Made by a program: the position numbers and the translations under genes. A DNA stretch of 14,235 nt from Spirochaetota bacterium (lineage in GTDB: Bacteria > Spirochaetota > Leptospiria > Turneriellales > Turneriellaceae). Shown here piece after piece: positions 13,685-14,235 of the stretch. Position 1 is the first letter of the stretch. Each line of letters begins with the position of its first letter. The stretch covers positions 1-14,235 of the forward strand of contig JAKQXK010000684.1 of assembly GCA_029561505.1 (NCBI GenBank), written 5' to 3'. The notes under the pieces were generated by a model. That model saw only the letters and a program-made list of their open reading frames with translations, did not search any database and had not been told where the DNA came from.

Positions 13685-14235
13685 ACGCGGCTGTTGCAGT
13701 CGGCGCCTCTATGTAATGAGCGACGACGCTGTCGGCCACATTTTTGAGTTTCAGGCGCACGGTTTGTACGCTGTTTGCGATACCCGTTGCCGATTGGTAG
13801 ACGGCATGGCTGACCAGAATGCCACCCGGACGGCATGCCTTTTGCAGTCGCGCCGCTACATTCACGGCGTTGCCGATGAGCGTATTATCACGCCGGTCAG
13901 TGCCGCCGACATTTGCCCTGATCGCCTTACCGGTGTTGATGCCAATGGTAAAATCTAACTTGATCTCGCCGTCTGTTGCGCGCTGCACATTCAGCAGGTC
14001 GAGCTTGCGGTGTATCTTGAGCGCCGCTGCCAGCGCGTCTTCGCTACGGCCAAAAATACAAAACAGCTGATCGCCGACAAACTTGTCGACGTCTCCGTGG
14101 TGTTCAAAGATGATATCAACGATCAGCTTGAAATATTCATTGAGCAGCGACACAGTGCCCGACGGCCCCAGCTTTTCTGCGAGACTTGTAAAACCGACGA
14201 CATCGAGAAAGAGGTAGGTCGCGTGCACCTCTTCG
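13677..14235 (-). CDS. Class III adenylate/guanylate cyclase, C-terminal catalytic domain (partial)
   Basis: The gene starts beyond the right edge; the frame stays open through the last bases (E-E before VHATYLFLDVVGFT), so the GTG at 14228 is not the start. The visible part is one class III catalytic domain: the metal aspartate in FLDVVGFTSLAEKL, HHGDVDKFVGDQLFCIFG with the second metal aspartate and the adenine-selecting lysine (DKFVGD), then INTGKAIRANVGG, RRDNTLIG with the second selecting aspartate, and NAVNVAARL with the transition-state N and R. All catalytic residues are kept, so cAMP synthesis is predicted. The N-terminal part, often a sensor or membrane domain, is not seen. The C-terminus ends in a short tail (IEAPTATAAYE), and the stop overlaps the TetR start. 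Confidence 0.85.
   Translation of the reverse strand, partial: EEVHATYLFLDVVGFTSLAEKLGPSGTVSLLNEYFKLIVDIIFEHHGDVDKFVGDQLFCIFGRSEDALAAALKIHRKLDLLNVQRATDGEIKLDFTIGINTGKAIRANVGGTDRRDNTLIGNAVNVAARLQKACRPGGILVSHAVYQSATGIANSVQTVRLKLKNVADSVVAHYIEAPTATAAYE

Overview
The window looks like an ordinary chromosomal stretch of a moderately GC-rich bacterium. The best guess is a Leptospiraceae-like spirochaete (Turneriella/Leptonema type). This is inferred from gene style only: two class III adenylate cyclases, a membrane RsbW-type kinase, a slipin-like SPFH protein, and a lipoprotein with the relaxed lipobox (AFC) that spirochaetes tolerate. Genes are packed on both strands, and several convergent pairs overlap at their stop codons.

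Layout. 1-402 (+): 3' end of a DeaD/CsdA-like RNA helicase. 560-1669 (-): SPFH/band-7 protein. 1670-2216: a gene-free, GC-rich, hairpin-rich stretch. On its minus strand are all the parts of one tRNA in the wrong order, 3' half before 5' half, which is a candidate circularly permuted tRNA gene and the main finding here. 2217-3458 (+): soluble class III adenylate cyclase, followed by an unknown 187-residue protein (3478-4041, +). 4028-5656 (-): aldehyde dehydrogenase with a hydrophobic C-terminal tail. 5719-7305 (+): membrane PAS/RsbW-type kinase, separated from the dehydrogenase by a short region with a perfect TATAAT and an 18-bp palindrome. 7298-8797 (-): sodium:solute symporter carrying an in-frame 24-bp repeat. 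8963-9265 (+): small secreted cysteine protein. 9333-10349 (+): double-domain PNPOx-like flavoprotein. 10384-12583 (-): two-gene operon of a VanW-family protein and a GT-C-like membrane protein. 12673-13089 (+): SH3-type lipoprotein. 13151-14235 (-): TetR regulator translationally coupled to a second, truncated class III adenylate cyclase.

How the genes may work together. Signalling is the theme: two predicted cAMP synthases, one sensor kinase of anti-sigma type and one TetR regulator. The VanW/GT-C pair and the neighbouring SH3 lipoprotein suggest cell-envelope work. No mobile element, CRISPR array or phage gene is visible. The permuted tRNA rests on canonical stems, loops and invariant bases read directly from the sequence. 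Whether it is expressed and processed cannot be told from sequence alone.
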